A stretch of 64,000 nucleotides of DNA. Origin: Corallium rubrum (lineage: Eukaryota; Cnidaria; Anthozoa; Scleralcyonacea; Coralliidae). This document shows, in pieces, positions 11,351 through 23,001 of this stretch (positions within the stretch are counted from its first letter, which is position 1; every line of letters starts with the position of its first letter). A program made the position numbers and the translations under genes. The notes under the pieces are model-generated. The model saw nothing but the letters and a program-made list of their open reading frames with translations, ran no database searches and was not told the origin of the DNA. The stretch is from the NCBI GenBank assembly GCA_964035015.1, contig OZ036010.1, positions 6,571,467-6,635,466 of the forward strand, given 5' to 3'.

Positions 11351-11461
11351 TTTCACAGTGCACGCCAACGTAGCCATCGGTACAGTGACATTGATAACCA
11401 CTAGCACCGTCTGTGCAGTGTCCATTACTTTGACAAGGATTTGGTTGACAATTGTCGATTT
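11351..11461 (-). CDS. Gene A exon 12: EGF-like domain 11
   Basis: Residues 627-663. Acceptor TTTCCAG, donor A then GTAAAG. IDNCQPNPCQSNGHC, then CHC and GYVGVHCE. The IDNC start resembles calcium-binding EGFs. Confidence 0.9.
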
Positions 11462-11716
11462 CTGGAAATAGAAACCACGAAAAAGTTCAATGAATTTAAA
11501 ACGCAGCACAAAATTGTACAACTTAAGTAAACCATTGATTTTAATTGGGGGTTTTTAAAAGCTAAAGTGCTTTTTGTATCTACTGCGTATGCGCGAGTAG
11601 ATACTATGCTGTCGTGTGTGTAATGTAAGTTAACAAAAGAATGCTTCGGAGCCCATCAAAACATAGAATGGAACAACAACTGACGATAAATCACCGAAGC
11701 TATGACCAAACCAAAT

Positions 11717-12069
11717 CAGGGACGTAGGCAGGGGGGATCCGGGGGAGCCGCAGCTCCCCCCTTTTGATATAAAACAACAGACATGTATAAACTAGAAAAG
11801 TGATGCAATATGAATTGTGTCAGGAAATAAACTGTAAACAGTGTATTCAATCTACTGGGTATCTAAGTATGTGACGTTTGCATATTTTGAGTATTTTATA
11901 TGACGTTTTTTAACCTTTAGAGTCTGTAAAATCTTCCCCCAAAAGCCAGGAAATGGCATTTCAGCGACCCTCGATTTCAAAATTTCCCGGGGGAGCATGC
12001 CCCCAGACCCCCCTAAAAATTTATTTTGATTTCGGCTCCGCCCCTTTCAAAATCCTGGCTACGTCCCTG
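11717..12069. mobile_element. MITE, AGGGACGTAGCC family, copy 1
   Basis: Ends AGGGACGTAGGCAGG and CCTGGCTACGTCCCT are inverted. The interior has G-rich and C-rich borders and no ORF. Confidence 0.8.
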
Positions 12070-12094
12070 AACCAAGTAACCACAGTACACCAGG

Positions 12095-12503
12095 CAGGGA
12101 CGTAGCCAAGATTTTGAAAGGGGAGGAGCGAAGCGCCGAAGGCGCGGGAAACGTCTTGAGGGGTCCGGGGGCATGCCCCCTGGAAAATTTTGAAATCTAG
12201 AGTCTAAAATGGCATTTCCTGCATTTTGGGAGAAGATTCTACACAATTCTGAAAGTTTGAACAGTCATAAAATACTAAAAAACAACAACTTTGAGTTAAG
12301 TTACATGCGTGCGATACATCAATAAACGTCCAATAGTACCATTTCATATTGTTAGTCACTAGCGTCAGAAGAGCGACTGAGATCCAGTCAATAACCTCTG
12401 GGTATATCACCTGCGCATCTGAGTACGAGTGTTCAAAACAAAATTTCATCATGCAAAGGGGGGAGCGACCGCTCCCACTTATTCCCCTCTGGCTACGTCC
12501 CTG
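12095..12503. mobile_element. MITE, AGGGACGTAGCC family, copy 2, inverted
   Basis: Ends CAGGGACGTAGCCA and TGGCTACGTCCCTG. It lies 25 bases from copy 1 in the opposite internal orientation. Confidence 0.8.
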
Positions 12504-12653
12504 ACAACAAGTGTTTGGCAAGTCAAGGCTATGCTTATTTTTTTACCAGCTATCGAACGGTGCACAAGATATTTTGGCGACAACTTAACGCTTGTCCGTG
12601 AGGAGTTGCAGTGTTTCAAATTTCAGAATCATTTTAAAATCTTTATTTCTAAC

Positions 12654-12764
12654 CTTTGCACGTTTTCCCTCTAAATCCAAGTGGACACCGACAGTGATAT
12701 GAATCTCCATTTGACAAGCAAATTCCTTCACTCTCACATGGGTTCGGTTCGCAGTGGTCTTTTA
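12654..12764 (-). CDS. Gene A exon 11: EGF-like domain 10
   Basis: Residues 590-626. Acceptor TTTGCAG, donor G then GTTAGA. DHCEPNPCESEGIC, then CRC and GFRGKTCKG. Normal six-cysteine EGF. Confidence 0.9.
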
Positions 12765-13004
12765 CTGCAAATACATAGAGAAAAAGGTTGGCTCAATCTA
12801 TTGAGATTGCAAAATATCAGACTATTTCTCAGGAGGGACAGCCTTTAAACAACACCTATTCGGACAGCATTCTTTATTTTGTTTCTCGTAATAAATTATT
12901 TTTAAATTAATTAAAACTAACGTGATACGTTATTGTGTGCATGCCCTATTTAATTGATCTGTCGTAGTTTGTAAATGACGTTAGCCAACAGCTTGTTATT
13001 ATAT

Positions 13005-13065
13005 TGCTTTGATGAAGGCCTGTTTGAAGGCCTGAGTCAACAGGCCGAAAGCTTAGCAAATAAAT
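13005..13065 (+). ncRNA. Degenerate hammerhead-like motif
   Basis: TTGATGA, an 8-bp perfect stem (GGCCTGTT / AACAGGCC) and then GAAAG. It has the layout of a hammerhead core but has T for the first C and no proper cleavage side. A relic at best. Confidence 0.3.
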
Positions 13066-13328
13066 ATTAAACGTGGTGTTCCACACAAAACTTATCCTGA
13101 AAATTGAAAGTGGCACATAATCCTATTCGATGACGTCACAGAATGGGCAAACGCAAGATGGGCAGAGTAAATGATGAACAACTCTCTGAGAGGAGAGCTA
13201 ACTGTTCTGGTTATACGATGTAGGGAAGTTGGTTGCCGTAATTTTCCACTAGGTCTTTCATAATTTTAGACCCGCTAACATCGAAAGACAGAGGCCTGCA
13301 AACCTGGCTGAGTGCCCTATTTTACATT

Positions 13329-13768
13329 ATTTGGCATTTCACTCAATTAAACTGGATAGACTAGGTAATTTTGGCGAGGGAAATTTCGAATGTACGATAT
13401 ATACATTATAAGAAATTTTCCAAAATTACTTAGTCTATCCAATTTAATCGAGTGAAATGCCAAATATTACTTGTAATATACCCAATTCTATTCCCGGCAT
13501 TACGAAATTATATATACAGAACTTGTGGTCAAGCTCTTGGCAACGGCTTCCGTGGCTAAGGAGATCGGTTACAAGACAACTATTAACCAATAAATAGGGT
13601 AATCTAGGTGATTTGGGTGAAGGAAAATTTCGAGTGTAGAATATATACATTATAAGACCAAACCGGAACCAGTTGTGAAAAATGCAACATCAAGGCCATC
13701 CGGCTAGGAACTGAACCCGCGACTGCGATGCTAGTGCAGTGCTCTGACCACTGAACTAGACTCTGAAA
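13329..13768 (-). mobile_element. tRNA-derived SINE with inverted flank
   Basis: Inverted arms TTTGGCATTTCACTC / GAGTGAAATGCCAAA at 13329-13469, then a minus-strand tRNA-like unit (about 13690-13765). Same family as 55645-56222. Confidence 0.65.
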
Positions 13769-13880
13769 TTGAGAGTGGAGGCGCTTATTTGAGGAAACGC
13801 CATAACTCGCTCTCCCCTATAGTAACGTCTTATCATTGGCGAGTTAGCAACAAACTTTCAGGGAGCTTTATATTCTACCT

Positions 13881-14027
13881 GTTCGTTCGTTCGTTCGTTC
13901 GTTCGTTCGTTCGTTCGTTCGTTCGTTCGTTCGTTCGTTCGTTCGTTCGTTCGTTCGTTCGTTCGTTCGTTCGTTCGTTCGTTCGTTCGTTCGTTCGTTC
14001 GTTCGTTCGTTCGTTCGTTCGTTCGTT
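13881..14027. repeat. GTTC tetramer array
   Basis: About 37 uninterrupted GTTC units. Confidence 0.97.
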
Positions 14028-14063
14028 ACTATAGTTTCTCTGACTAAAATGCCATTGACCTAC

Positions 14064-14177
14064 CTTCGCAGTAACTTCCATTGAATCCTATTTCACAATG
14101 ACAAGATAACACGCCTTGTGCTGAGCGACATTTCCCTCTATTCTTGCAAGGATTGTGCATAAAACATTGATCTTGCT
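14064..14177 (-). CDS. Gene A exon 10: EGF-like domain 9
   Basis: Residues 552-589. Acceptor TTTTTAG, donor G then GTAGGT. DQCFMHNPCKNRGKC, then CHC and GFNGSYCEG. One extra residue between the first two cysteines. Its donor lies 36 bases from the GTTC array. Confidence 0.9.
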
Positions 14178-14514
14178 CTAAAAATACACCATAAAACTAG
14201 TCATGTAATGAATACCACTGCCAGTTTTTTACTCATGCATGGGCTCAGTGCTAGTATTTTAAAAAAAGAGCGGAAACTATCACTCTGGTGTTTTATAAAA
14301 GGACGACGTTTTCTCGAAATACAAGAAAACAAGTGAAAAGTTAAACTGAAAGTTAAAGTTCATTCTCTTCGTAATTTTTATACACCCTTTTAACGTTTTC
14401 TTGCTGCAGGTAGTATTTTCTACTGCAGGCTAACGCCAAAAGACTTTATTCACCTCATTCTGGCTCTGGGGAAGTTCTGGACAAGAATGAGTTATTAACT
14501 AACTCTTCTACTCT

Positions 14515-14995
14515 TTAAAAACGGAAATGAAACGAAATTAAGTTTGTCTTATTTGAAAGAACACTTAAAATGATAGAGTAACATCTTTTTTCGTTTCCTT
14601 GCTTCGTTCTTGAGATATTTCAGTTTGTTTGATATGCAAATTAAACATTTTGACGTCGTACGTGCATAATGAGTTATTGGAGAAGGTTAGATATCTTTTC
14701 TATTATCAAATCAAATTAATTCTAAGGAAGTGTGGGTGAGTTTCACCCAGAATACCGAACTTGTAGATTTTCAAGTGATTGTGTTTGATAATAGCAAAGA
14801 CATATAACGTTTTTCGATAACTCATTATGCACATGTGATGTCAGAATGTTTAATTTGCATATCAAACAAAGTGAAATATCTCAAGAACGAAGCAAGGAAA
14901 CGAAAAACCGCAAAATATGTTACTTTGTCCAGTTTGTCATTTTAAGTGTTCTTTCAAATAAGACGAACTTAATTTTCGTTTCATAGGCACTTTAA
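14515..14995. mobile_element. TTAA palindromic element, copy a
   Basis: Right end CATAGGCAC then TTTAA. Long arms include GAGATATTTCAGTTTGTTTG and its complement. The left end is worn. Confidence 0.75.
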
Positions 14996-14999
14996 CTTA

Positions 15000-15305
15000 A
15001 GGTGAAGTAATACGAGCAACAAATTGCTACAACATTGTTGGTTGCAAGTTGAATAGCGTTGTTGCACGTATTACTACTTACCTTAAACATTGTCACGCAA
15101 GAATGATTTTGTTACAAGTTGAATCAGCTGCATGTTGCAGCAAGTTGAACTGCATGGAGTCTACTTTTTTCAACAAATTTTTTCAACTTGCAACAAAATC
15201 ATTGTTGCGTGACAATGTTTAAGGTGAGAGGTAATACGCGCAACAACGCTTTTTAACTTGCAACCAAACAAAGTTGCGTTGAAAATTGAAGAAAAATGTT
15301 GCCTG
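15000..15305. mobile_element. TTGCAAC-rich palindromic element
   Basis: Inverted arms with AATACG...CAACA and TTAAACATTGTCACGCAA / TTGCGTGACAATGTTTAA. Many TTGCAAC/GTTGCAA words. Confidence 0.6.
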
Positions 15306-15311
15306 TATTAC

Positions 15312-15984
15312 CCACTGATTTCAATATAAACTGGATAGGCCATTCCCTATGGCCAGCGGTCAAACATTTCGTGGCAGTCACCGCCATCTTACGTAGTGGA
15401 ACATATGACGCATTGCGGCCTTAGAACTTGTTCCCAATCCTAAAGTTGACTGGCATAAGCAATCTTGACGTCAGCACGGTCAGATCAACCGGGGGAGGAA
15501 TAAATAAGTACTCTGTGCCGGGGGAGTCGGAAAAGCCGTAAAGCAAACAACAGATGCCGGTTCGTTTAGTTTTCACTGTTTAACAACAAATACAGTCAAA
15601 AGATGGCAAGTGTTGCTAAGGCATTAAGATTACTATAAAAGGTACAATTTAAGACTTGGAATTGAATTCTTCGCAGATTTTATAGTCTGTTTTTCAGTTT
15701 ATATTATCGTGAAGTTTCTTCGTTGTCGGCACTGAAGAAAAACAACGAAATTTAAAGGTTTTACAGCTCAGTAATAGAAACAAATACAAGAAATTAGCGT
15801 CTTAAACCTTATTAAGTACATCTTGTGTTACATTCGTTTAAATTTTCTTAAAATAACTCTTTTTGTCTGTTTTCAATCGACGAAAGCTATGAACTTCAGT
15901 GGCGGCCATCTTGGGTAGTGGTCACGTCATCATACAACTGGCACGCAAAATCCGGCCTCATCCAGTTTATATAGAGATCAGTGG
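15312..15984. mobile_element. About 670-bp TIR element, intact copy
   Basis: Ends CACTGAT...ATATAAACTGGAT and ATCCAGTTTATATAGAGATCAGTG are inverted. The same sequence occurs at 37251-38967 split by an insertion. Confidence 0.75.
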
Positions 15985-16124
15985 TCATACCTCACCTTTA
16001 TGCTTCTCTTATTCGCGGTTGTTGTTGCCATAGCTACTTTTCACATACTCTTGGAAACTTACGTATCTTTTTGTTATTCTAAATGTTCTTGTTATACTTG
16101 GTATAAAATAGTTAACATACGTAC

Positions 16125-16235
16125 CTTGGCAACGTGGTCCTGTGAAGCCATTTCCGCATGCGCATATGTGTTTTGTTCCATATCTCTTGCAAGAACCTTC
16201 GTTTAAGCACGGGTTTGGAATACACGGATTCTTTC
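16125..16235 (-). CDS. Gene A exon 9: EGF-like domain 8
   Basis: Residues 515-551. Acceptor ATTTCAAG, donor G then GTACGT. NPCIPNPCLNEGSC, then CAC and GFTGPRCQG. CLNEGSC fits the C2-x4-S-C3 O-fucose rule. Confidence 0.9.
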
Positions 16236-16558
16236 CTTGAAATGGAATACAGCTTATCAAAGTTGTGTTACACTATGCAATTTTTCGAGCAACTTGCTTC
16301 GCTAAATATGTATGGCTATTGTACGCTGACGTTATTCTTTTGTTTCTCGCACCAAGCCACACTTTGGCGTTAACGGACCATAACTACCGAAGCGAGGCTT
16401 GATGGTGATAAACAAAAAAATGATAAGCGCGCTATAGCCCGGCCCCCATTGCATGAGCAGAGAATGAGCAGAGATGTTGCACCTTGTCACCCTGTTTCTT
16501 ACAACTTGTCTCCCAAAGGTCACCAAATAGGACCGAAACAGTTTACAAAATGCATATG

Positions 16559-16943
16559 TGGGGAGCACGGATGGCGTGTGCTGTTAGGGCGCTGCCTCTC
16601 ACCAATAGTTAAGCCCGGTTAGATGGGGTTAGTACTTGGACGGGTGACCGTCTGGGATCAACCCCGTTCTCGAGCTTGGGACCCATGTGAGTAGAGTTTA
16701 GTTGGTCTCTCCTGTGTTCCGAGGGTTTTTCGCCGGGTTCTCCGGTTTTCCTCCCTCCGTAAAATCAACACCTAGGGCTTAGCTGGGATCCGTGGTCTGA
16801 ACTGTGTCGTATGGCGGCTGCTTAAAGCGCCTTTGATATGCCTCGACACAGCCACATTGAAAAATCCTTAGGAGAAATTTGATTGTAAAGATACACGTTT
16901 GATGTATTCTCATTAATAAAGACCATTATTATTATTATTATTT
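16559..16943 (+). mobile_element. 5S-derived SINE with ATT tail, full length
   Basis: GTTAAGCCCGGTTAGATGGG, TTAGTACTTGGACGGGTGAC head, body as at 4557, ending in an ATT repeat (about 16923-16943) as is usual for a SINE tail. Confidence 0.85.
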
Positions 16944-17150
16944 TATTGACTGGTTGCTCAAATTGTTGCGAGACAAGTTGCCAGAGGGGTATTATTACAC
17001 TGTGCAACAATAAGATCGTAATACATTTACTGTTATCTTTTGACATACCCTCGATTTCAAGCCGCTGTTCGTGTTTACTGAAGCAAATTCTGGAAGTATC
17101 TGCATGTATATTATAAAAAATACAAACATGAAATGAAAGACCAGTCGTAC

Positions 17151-17261
17151 CTTCACAATTGAATCCATTAAATTGTGGTGGACATCTACACTTGTAGCCA
17201 TTGTCTTGAACTACACATACACCATTGTGTTTACATGGGTTAGGATTACAGAAATCTGTGA
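17151..17261 (-). CDS. Gene A exon 8: EGF-like domain 7
   Basis: Residues 478-514. Acceptor TTATTTAG, donor G then GTACGA. Six cysteines: DFCNPNPCKHNGVC, CRC, FNGFNCEG. It uses Phe and Asn in place of the common GY..G turn, a moderate variation. Confidence 0.9.
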
Positions 17262-17337
17262 CTAAATAATTATGAACCAGTAAAATATTTTTTAAGAATA
17301 AGTTGAATCTCATAACTCTTTCTGGCTGGCATTCGAC

Positions 17338-17816
17338 TCTTGTGGGGTTTTAACATATTTAAATAGATCAAAAAAAGTTAGTTAATAAGTTATTTTGCTG
17401 TTTTTCATTTAGTTTAATAGTTTCTGAGGTATAGGCCTTTAAACATGCCAATTTGAGGCTTTCGCCAAAAATTTCCGTCGTTCATTTTTAAGCACGAGGG
17501 CCTGGGACTCAGGAACCCAAGACGACCGTCTTCTTGGTTGGAATCAATGTGCGTACTGGAAAACGGGTGTGAGCTCGACATTTCGACTTTTCAGTCAAAT
17601 ATATGTGTTTTTGTGAATCAATAAGCCCAAACGTAGCTGTTTGACTCGTTCCTGAGTCCCAGGCCTCCACGGTGTTAAAATGAACGAAGGAAATTTTTGA
17701 AAATTGGCATGTTCAGAAGCCAATATGTCAGGAACTATTTGACTAAATCAAAAACGGCAAAATAACTTATTAACTAACTTTTTTTGCTCTATTTAAATAC
17801 ATTAAACCTCCACAAG
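17338..17816. mobile_element. Large inverted-repeat element
   Basis: Arms of about 170 bases from CTTGTGGGGTTTTAA to TTAAACCTCCACAAG, including ACTTATTAACTAACTTTTTT. It lies just upstream of exon 8. Confidence 0.75.
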
Positions 17817-18019
17817 TGATATAAGCACTTTAAAGGGCTTATGCAGCGAAAAATAAGTTATTTCTCTCTTATTTAAAATGACTTTTGAAGTTATAAAGAT
17901 TGACGTTTGCAGCTCTTCCATATCTCACTTCGTTCTTTGGATATTTGGGATTTGTGTGATATGCAAATAACATCAATTTGACGTTACACTGTTGGACTTG
18001 TTGGAAAATCATGTATATT

Positions 18020-18866
18020 CGATTTCCAGCCTTATCTCGACTCGCGGGACTTTACCCGCCCTCTACGAACGGCTGGACGCGTGAGCGGCTGGTTATGTCT
18101 GTGACCAGAGGTCTGTGACGTAATGCATAATTTACACACGGCAAAGATATTTTTGTCATTCATCCAACCAACACTATAAACAGAGTCAGTGAACGATAAA
18201 TCGCAGTTGTTTGAAATGGCAGAAATACAGCAAAGACACGACTTATAATTTAGTGAGCTTCGTGAACTGAAGCAAGGTGCAATATTTTCTTATGGACATC
18301 TTCTTATGGACATCTTCTTATGGACATCTTTAATCAACAATTAGGCCCGCCATTTCACGAAGACACAAACTATATTAACGTAAATAAACAATCTCACATT
18401 CACCAGGTTCAATTCGCTTTTTAGCATCTTCGTCGTTCTAGAAATCGTCGCCGAACTCTGCCGTGATTTAAACTGACGTGAGAAACCGCATCTGATCATC
18501 TTCCATGAAATAAATCAAAGTCGAAATCGCAGTTGTGATTGATTTCGAGTTAGGTTTTACGATATCAACAAACTATTGACGCTGACTGAAATATCAGTGA
18601 CTTTCCTGACCTAGTAGGCTAAATGGCAAACACATCTTGGCCACTAATGGTCACGTTGCAAATCTTTAAAAAAAAATATTCAAAAGTTTCGAAAATTCGG
18701 CCGTACGCCTACCTTATTACGATAATTTATACAAATGTTCAATAATATATGCCTGCTGAAAATGTGCAGGCGCGTTTGTGATTGGTGGAAATTGACAATG
18801 ACAAGCTCACGAGTCCAGCCGTGATTTTGGGGGCGGATCGCAGCCCGAAATAAGGCTGGAAACCGA
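18020..18866. mobile_element. Inner inverted-repeat element
   Basis: Ends GATTTCCAGCCTTATCTCG and ATAAGGCTGGAAACCGAG. Contains three tandem copies of a 14-mer (TTCTTATGGACATC) at about 18287-18330. Confidence 0.6.
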
Positions 18867-19242
18867 GCCTAGTAAATCACTTGAAACTTTTCATGTATAG
18901 TGTCCTGCGATACACAGAAGCACGTTTACAGTTAAGCCCAAATCAAACGAAAACGCAAGTCCTGACAATTTGGCAGTCACGAATTTCTGTGGCGGTCGTT
19001 TCGAACTCCCCAAATTAATAAAATAAAGGTTTCATGAGTGTTTTAAACAACGTCACGGTACATGATATTTTCGGGAAATTATTCAGAGCAGCTGGCTGAG
19101 ATAGCGTGACTGCCAACTTGCGATGACTTGTGTTCGCGTTTGATTACAGCTTTAAAAGTGATTTCGTTAAATAATCTCAAATTGGTATTCAAGATTTTCC
19201 AACAAGTCATCATGCAGTGTGCCGTCTAAGTGATGTGATTTA

Positions 19243-20638
19243 GACCCCGTTTACACGATGCCGGTACAATTTGAAAACGGAACAAAATCATGCCGGTGTG
19301 CAAATACAGGCCAAAAAGTCTTGCGTTTACACAGTGCCGGTACAATTTGAAAACGGAACAAAATCATGCCGGTGTGCAAATACAGGCCAAAAAGTCTTGC
19401 GTTTACACAGTGCCGGTACAATTTGAAAACGGAACAAAATCATGCCGGTGTGCAAATACAGGCCAAAAAGTCTTGCGTTTACACAGTGCCGGTACAATTT
19501 GAAAACGGAACAAAATCATGCCGGTGTGCAAATACAGGCCAAAAAGTCTTGCGTTTACACAGTGCCGGTACAATTTGAAAACGGAACAAAATCATGCCGG
19601 TGTGCAAATACAGGCCAAAAAGTCTTGCGTTTACACAGTGCCGGTACAATTTGAAAACGGAACAAAATCATGCCGGTGTGCAAATACAGGCCAAAAAGTC
19701 TTGCGTTTACACAGTGCCGGTACAATTTGAAAACGGAACAAAATCATGCCGGTGTGCAAATACAGGCCAAAAAGTCTTGCGTTTACACAGTGCCGGTACA
19801 ATTTGAAAACGGAACAAAATCATGCCGGTGTGCAAATACAGGCCAAAAAGTCTTGCGTTTACACAGTGCCGGTACAATTTGAAAACGGAACAAAATCATG
19901 CCGGTGTGCAAATACAGGCCAAAAAGTCTTGCGTTTACACAGTGCCGGTACAATTTGAAAACGGAACAAAATCATGCCCGTGTGCAAATACAGGCCAAAA
20001 AGTCTTGCGTTTACACAGTGCCGGTACAATTTGAAAACGGAACAAAATCATGCCGGTGTGCAAATACAGGCCAAAAAGTCTTGCGTTTACACGATGCCGG
20101 TACAATTTGAAAACGGAACAAAATCATGCCGGTGTGTAAATACAGGCCAAAAAGTCTTGCGTTTACACGATGCCGGTACAATTTGAAAACGGAACAAAAT
20201 CATGCCGGTGTGTAAATACAGGCCAAAAAGTCTTGCGTTTACACGATGCCGGTACAATTTGAAAACGGAACAAAATCATGCCGGTGTGTAAATACAGGCC
20301 AAAAAGTCTTGCGTTTACACAGTGCCGGTATAATATAATGACGGATTAGCATGTGACTATTCTCTGCCAATGAGAATTGAGAAGGCTGTGCGAATACTGC
20401 CGACCCGAATACTGTGGTCGTATATATCGTGATTACCGTCATCAAACTGTTACGGCACAGGCGTTTATACACGATATCGGTTTAATAGTGTTCCGTTTTC
20501 ATTTCATGCCGTCAAGGAACCCGTCTTCATTTTGTGCCGTTTTCATGTCACTTTTGTGCCGGTATCGTGTAAACGCAAGGCCTAAACGGCATGATTTTGT
20601 TCGTTTTCAAATTGTACCGACATCGTGTAAACGGGGTC
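19243..20638. mobile_element. TTA-flanked TIR element carrying a satellite
   Basis: GACCCCGTTTACACGATG at left and CATCGTGTAAACGGGGTC at right, each flanked by TTA. A 3-bp TTA duplication fits a PIF/Harbinger-type element. The inner TIR sequence (GGTACAATTTGAAAACGGAA) is also the core of the internal repeat unit. Confidence 0.75.
19257..20331. repeat. 76-bp tandem satellite, about 14 copies
   Basis: The unit begins GCCGGTACAATTTGAAAACG and ends TTGCGTTTACACAGT. Units are almost identical. The last few and the first carry CACGATG instead of CACAGTG, and GTGTAAAT instead of GTGCAAAT in the last ones. The 70-residue frames inside are by-products of the period. Confidence 0.95.
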
Positions 20639-20816
20639 TTACATATAAATCAAATCTCAAAATCTCAAGAACGAAGTGAGATAAGGACGAACTGTAAACG
20701 TCTATCTTTATAAATTCAAACATTTTCTCAAATAAGAGAGTTTCTTTTGAACTTCATTTTTGCTGCATAAGCACCTTAAGTGTTGTACAAGTAGCTTCCC
20801 ATGTTTGGTGACTTAC

Positions 20817-20927
20817 GTTCGCAAGTTTTTCCTTTATAGCCTGGTCTGCAGTGACAAAGAAAAACTCCATCACCTTCTACACACAAACCACCATTCATGC
20901 AAGGAGCTTCAGCACAAAACTCTTGAG
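20817..20927 (-). CDS. Gene A exon 7: EGF-like domain 6
   Basis: Residues 441-477. Acceptor TTTAATAG, donor C then GTAAGT. Six cysteines: EFCAEAPCMNGGLC, then CHC and GYKGKTCE. It directly follows, in transcription order, intron 6; the 3-kb nested repeat block lies in the next intron. Confidence 0.9.
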
Positions 20928-21224
20928 CTATTAAAGAAAAAAAGACAAGGTTTAAATTGCGTTTTAATTTAAGGTAAGACATCTTTATTTGTAAATTTTT
21001 AGATTTTAATAATATCGCAGTATATAGGAGTAAATGCAAACTAAGGAATTTACATAATAAGGACAAAGATATAATTAGTTCATTTATGCGTTGATTGTCT
21101 TTGATGTGCAGCGGTTGCTAATGTGGGTTCTCATATCATTAATAAGTCATGAACTAATTAGCCAATCAGAGGAAAATATTTGGTCATGTGTATGAGTTTT
21201 GAAACCCGGTAAAGGTCGTGCAAA

Positions 21225-21307
21225 CTGAATTTATAATTAAGAAATCAGATAATAAACGGCACAAACAAAGAACCGTTTATTACACATTCCTTAATTATAA
21301 ATTCAAC
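21225..21307. repeat. Perfect-arm hairpin
   Basis: TGAATTTATAATTAAG / CTTAATTATAAATTCA with an inner AATAAACGG / CCGTTTATT stem. Confidence 0.7.
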
Positions 21308-21912
21308 GTGAAACCCATTGTCTAATCCAATATGCACCATTATTATATGGCTGGGTTTGATTTCCGGTCCGTACGCAAAACGACGCACGCTGATTGGTTC
21401 CCGAGAGGTCGGGATTTTACGATATTGACCTCGGTGTCAATACGCTTTTTTCTCGGCCCTGTAAGGTTTGGTGAGAAGATTTCTGAGTTGATTTGAATAC
21501 AAACAGAGTACTGGGTATCTTTATTCAAATATTCTGAACAATAAAATGTGTTAGAACATTACTGCTGGTTTTCTTTAAAGCTGTTTATCTAAAAACACGA
21601 CAAATAAAAGCCGAACTGGTGTAAACAAACACTCGAGAACAATGAAAATTACTACGCTGCCCACTTCCCCCGAAATGCTGAAAGCGGTGAGAGAATCTCT
21701 GGTCGAAGACGCCGTTTCTTTGTTCGCTCCGAGCCAGTGAAGTCGCTAGGGTCAGATCTTGACCCCAGTTTCTCAGAAATCTGTAGGGAGGGTAAATCTG
21801 TTAGGCAAGTGTTTTTATTGGTCGGGTTTAATTAGACTACTGCAACATGAAAGCGAGATTGGTGATGTCTTCGACCAGAGGTTCTTTCGCCGCATTCAGC
21901 GTTTGTTGTTTG

Positions 21913-22018
21913 CTTGTTTGTTTGTTTGTTTGTTTGTTTGTTTGTTTGTTTGTTTGTTTGTTTGTTTGTTTGTTTGTTTGTTTGTTTGTTTGTTTGTTTG
22001 TTTGTTTGTTTGTTTGTT
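21913..22018. repeat. GTTT array
   Basis: About 26 GTTT units, followed by T/G-rich sequence and an 18-base G run (22087-22104). Confidence 0.95.
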
Positions 22019-22368
22019 GTTGGGGTTGTTTGTTGGGTTTTGTTTTTTGTTTGGTTTTTGTTTGGTTTTGTTTTGGGGTTTTTTTTGGGGGGGGGGGGGG
22101 GGGGTCAGGCGGCGTAGAACCTCTGGGACCAGGGTACAAAAACTACGTTTTAAAATACAGAATACTATTTTTTGTTAAATAATGACAGATACCATCTATA
22201 TATCATGAAAGGACTAGCTACGTGGGCCTGGGTATTAAACTAGCTTAGTTGGCTTAATTAAACCAGTATTGAATCCGAAACAAGGATTACGTCGCGTGCA
22301 CACAATCACATACGCCAGAATGACAATCACATACAAGAATCGTATATTGTATATAGTCCTTACTGTAC

Positions 22369-22524
22369 CTTCACAGCTGTCTCCTTTGTAGCCATCTTCA
22401 CAATAACAGACGTATCCTGAGGGAGTTGGCGCGCATGTCCCTCCATTGCTGCACGGATTAGGTTGACATTCATCTACTGGTGGTGACTTGGCTGCTAACA
22501 TCCTCACTTTTGCTTCCACTTCAA
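22369..22524 (-). CDS. Gene A exon 6: EGF-like domain 5 with 16-residue lead
   Basis: Residues 389-440. Acceptor CTCAAACAG, donor G then GTACAG. A charged/hydrophobic lead (VEVEAKVRMLAA) precedes VDECQPNPCSNGGTC, then CYC and GYKGDSCEG. VDEC is calcium-binding EGF-like, and CSNGGTC fits O-fucosylation. A spacer inside the EGF array may separate two rod-like blocks. Confidence 0.9.
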
Positions 22525-22761
22525 CTGTTTGAGAATAGAAAGAAATTTTGAAGAATAGCCACTTCACTTAATTTGAATAAGATAACTTGCAAGATAACTT
22601 GTGTACCTGTTCGAATTAAAATGATTATACTTACGGCAAGCTCTCTTCAAACATAAGTTTTGCCCAAAAAAAACCAACAACCCTCACGCAATTTAAACAT
22701 AAAAATCTTTCCGAAATATACGCTGTCTCAAATATGAGTTTAAGTGATAGATAAAGCATGA

Positions 22762-22833
22762 GCAGCGATCTGTATCCGATTTACAAGGCGAGCTGCAAGC
22801 GAGCCGTAGTAAATCGGATACAGATCAGCTGCG
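22762..22833. repeat. Hairpin
   Basis: GATCTGTATCCGATTTAC pairs with TAAATCGGATACAGATC across a short loop rich in GAGC. Confidence 0.7.
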
Positions 22834-23001
22834 AATTTCAAACTATTTTTCAAGTTGGAGTGATTTTAGCTAAGTCAATTGAGGAAAAAGTTTATGTAAA
22901 TCAGGACGAATCTGTATGTGATTTACAGATATTGATGAAATATTCAGTTCTTTTGAATTTTCTTCATGAATTTTTAATTAACAAATAAAACATAAAGCTC
23001 C

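Larger units (their letters stand above)
17830..20779. mobile_element. Composite TTAA-ended element, 2.95 kb
   Basis: TTAA then AGGGCTTATGCAGCGAAAAA at left; TTTTTGCTGCATAAGCACC then TTAA at right. Arms continue through TCACTTCGTTCTT / AAGAACGAAGTGA. Two other elements sit inside (18020-18866 and 19243-20638). No transposase frame is seen. Confidence 0.7.

Noticed and set aside
19290..20186. Ten identical 70-codon frames
   Set aside because: They come from a 76-bp period (one more than a multiple of three) that cycles all frames to the same stop; no start context or homology.
19257..20331. CRISPR array
   Set aside because: Units are contiguous 76-bp repeats without distinct spacers, in a eukaryotic intron.
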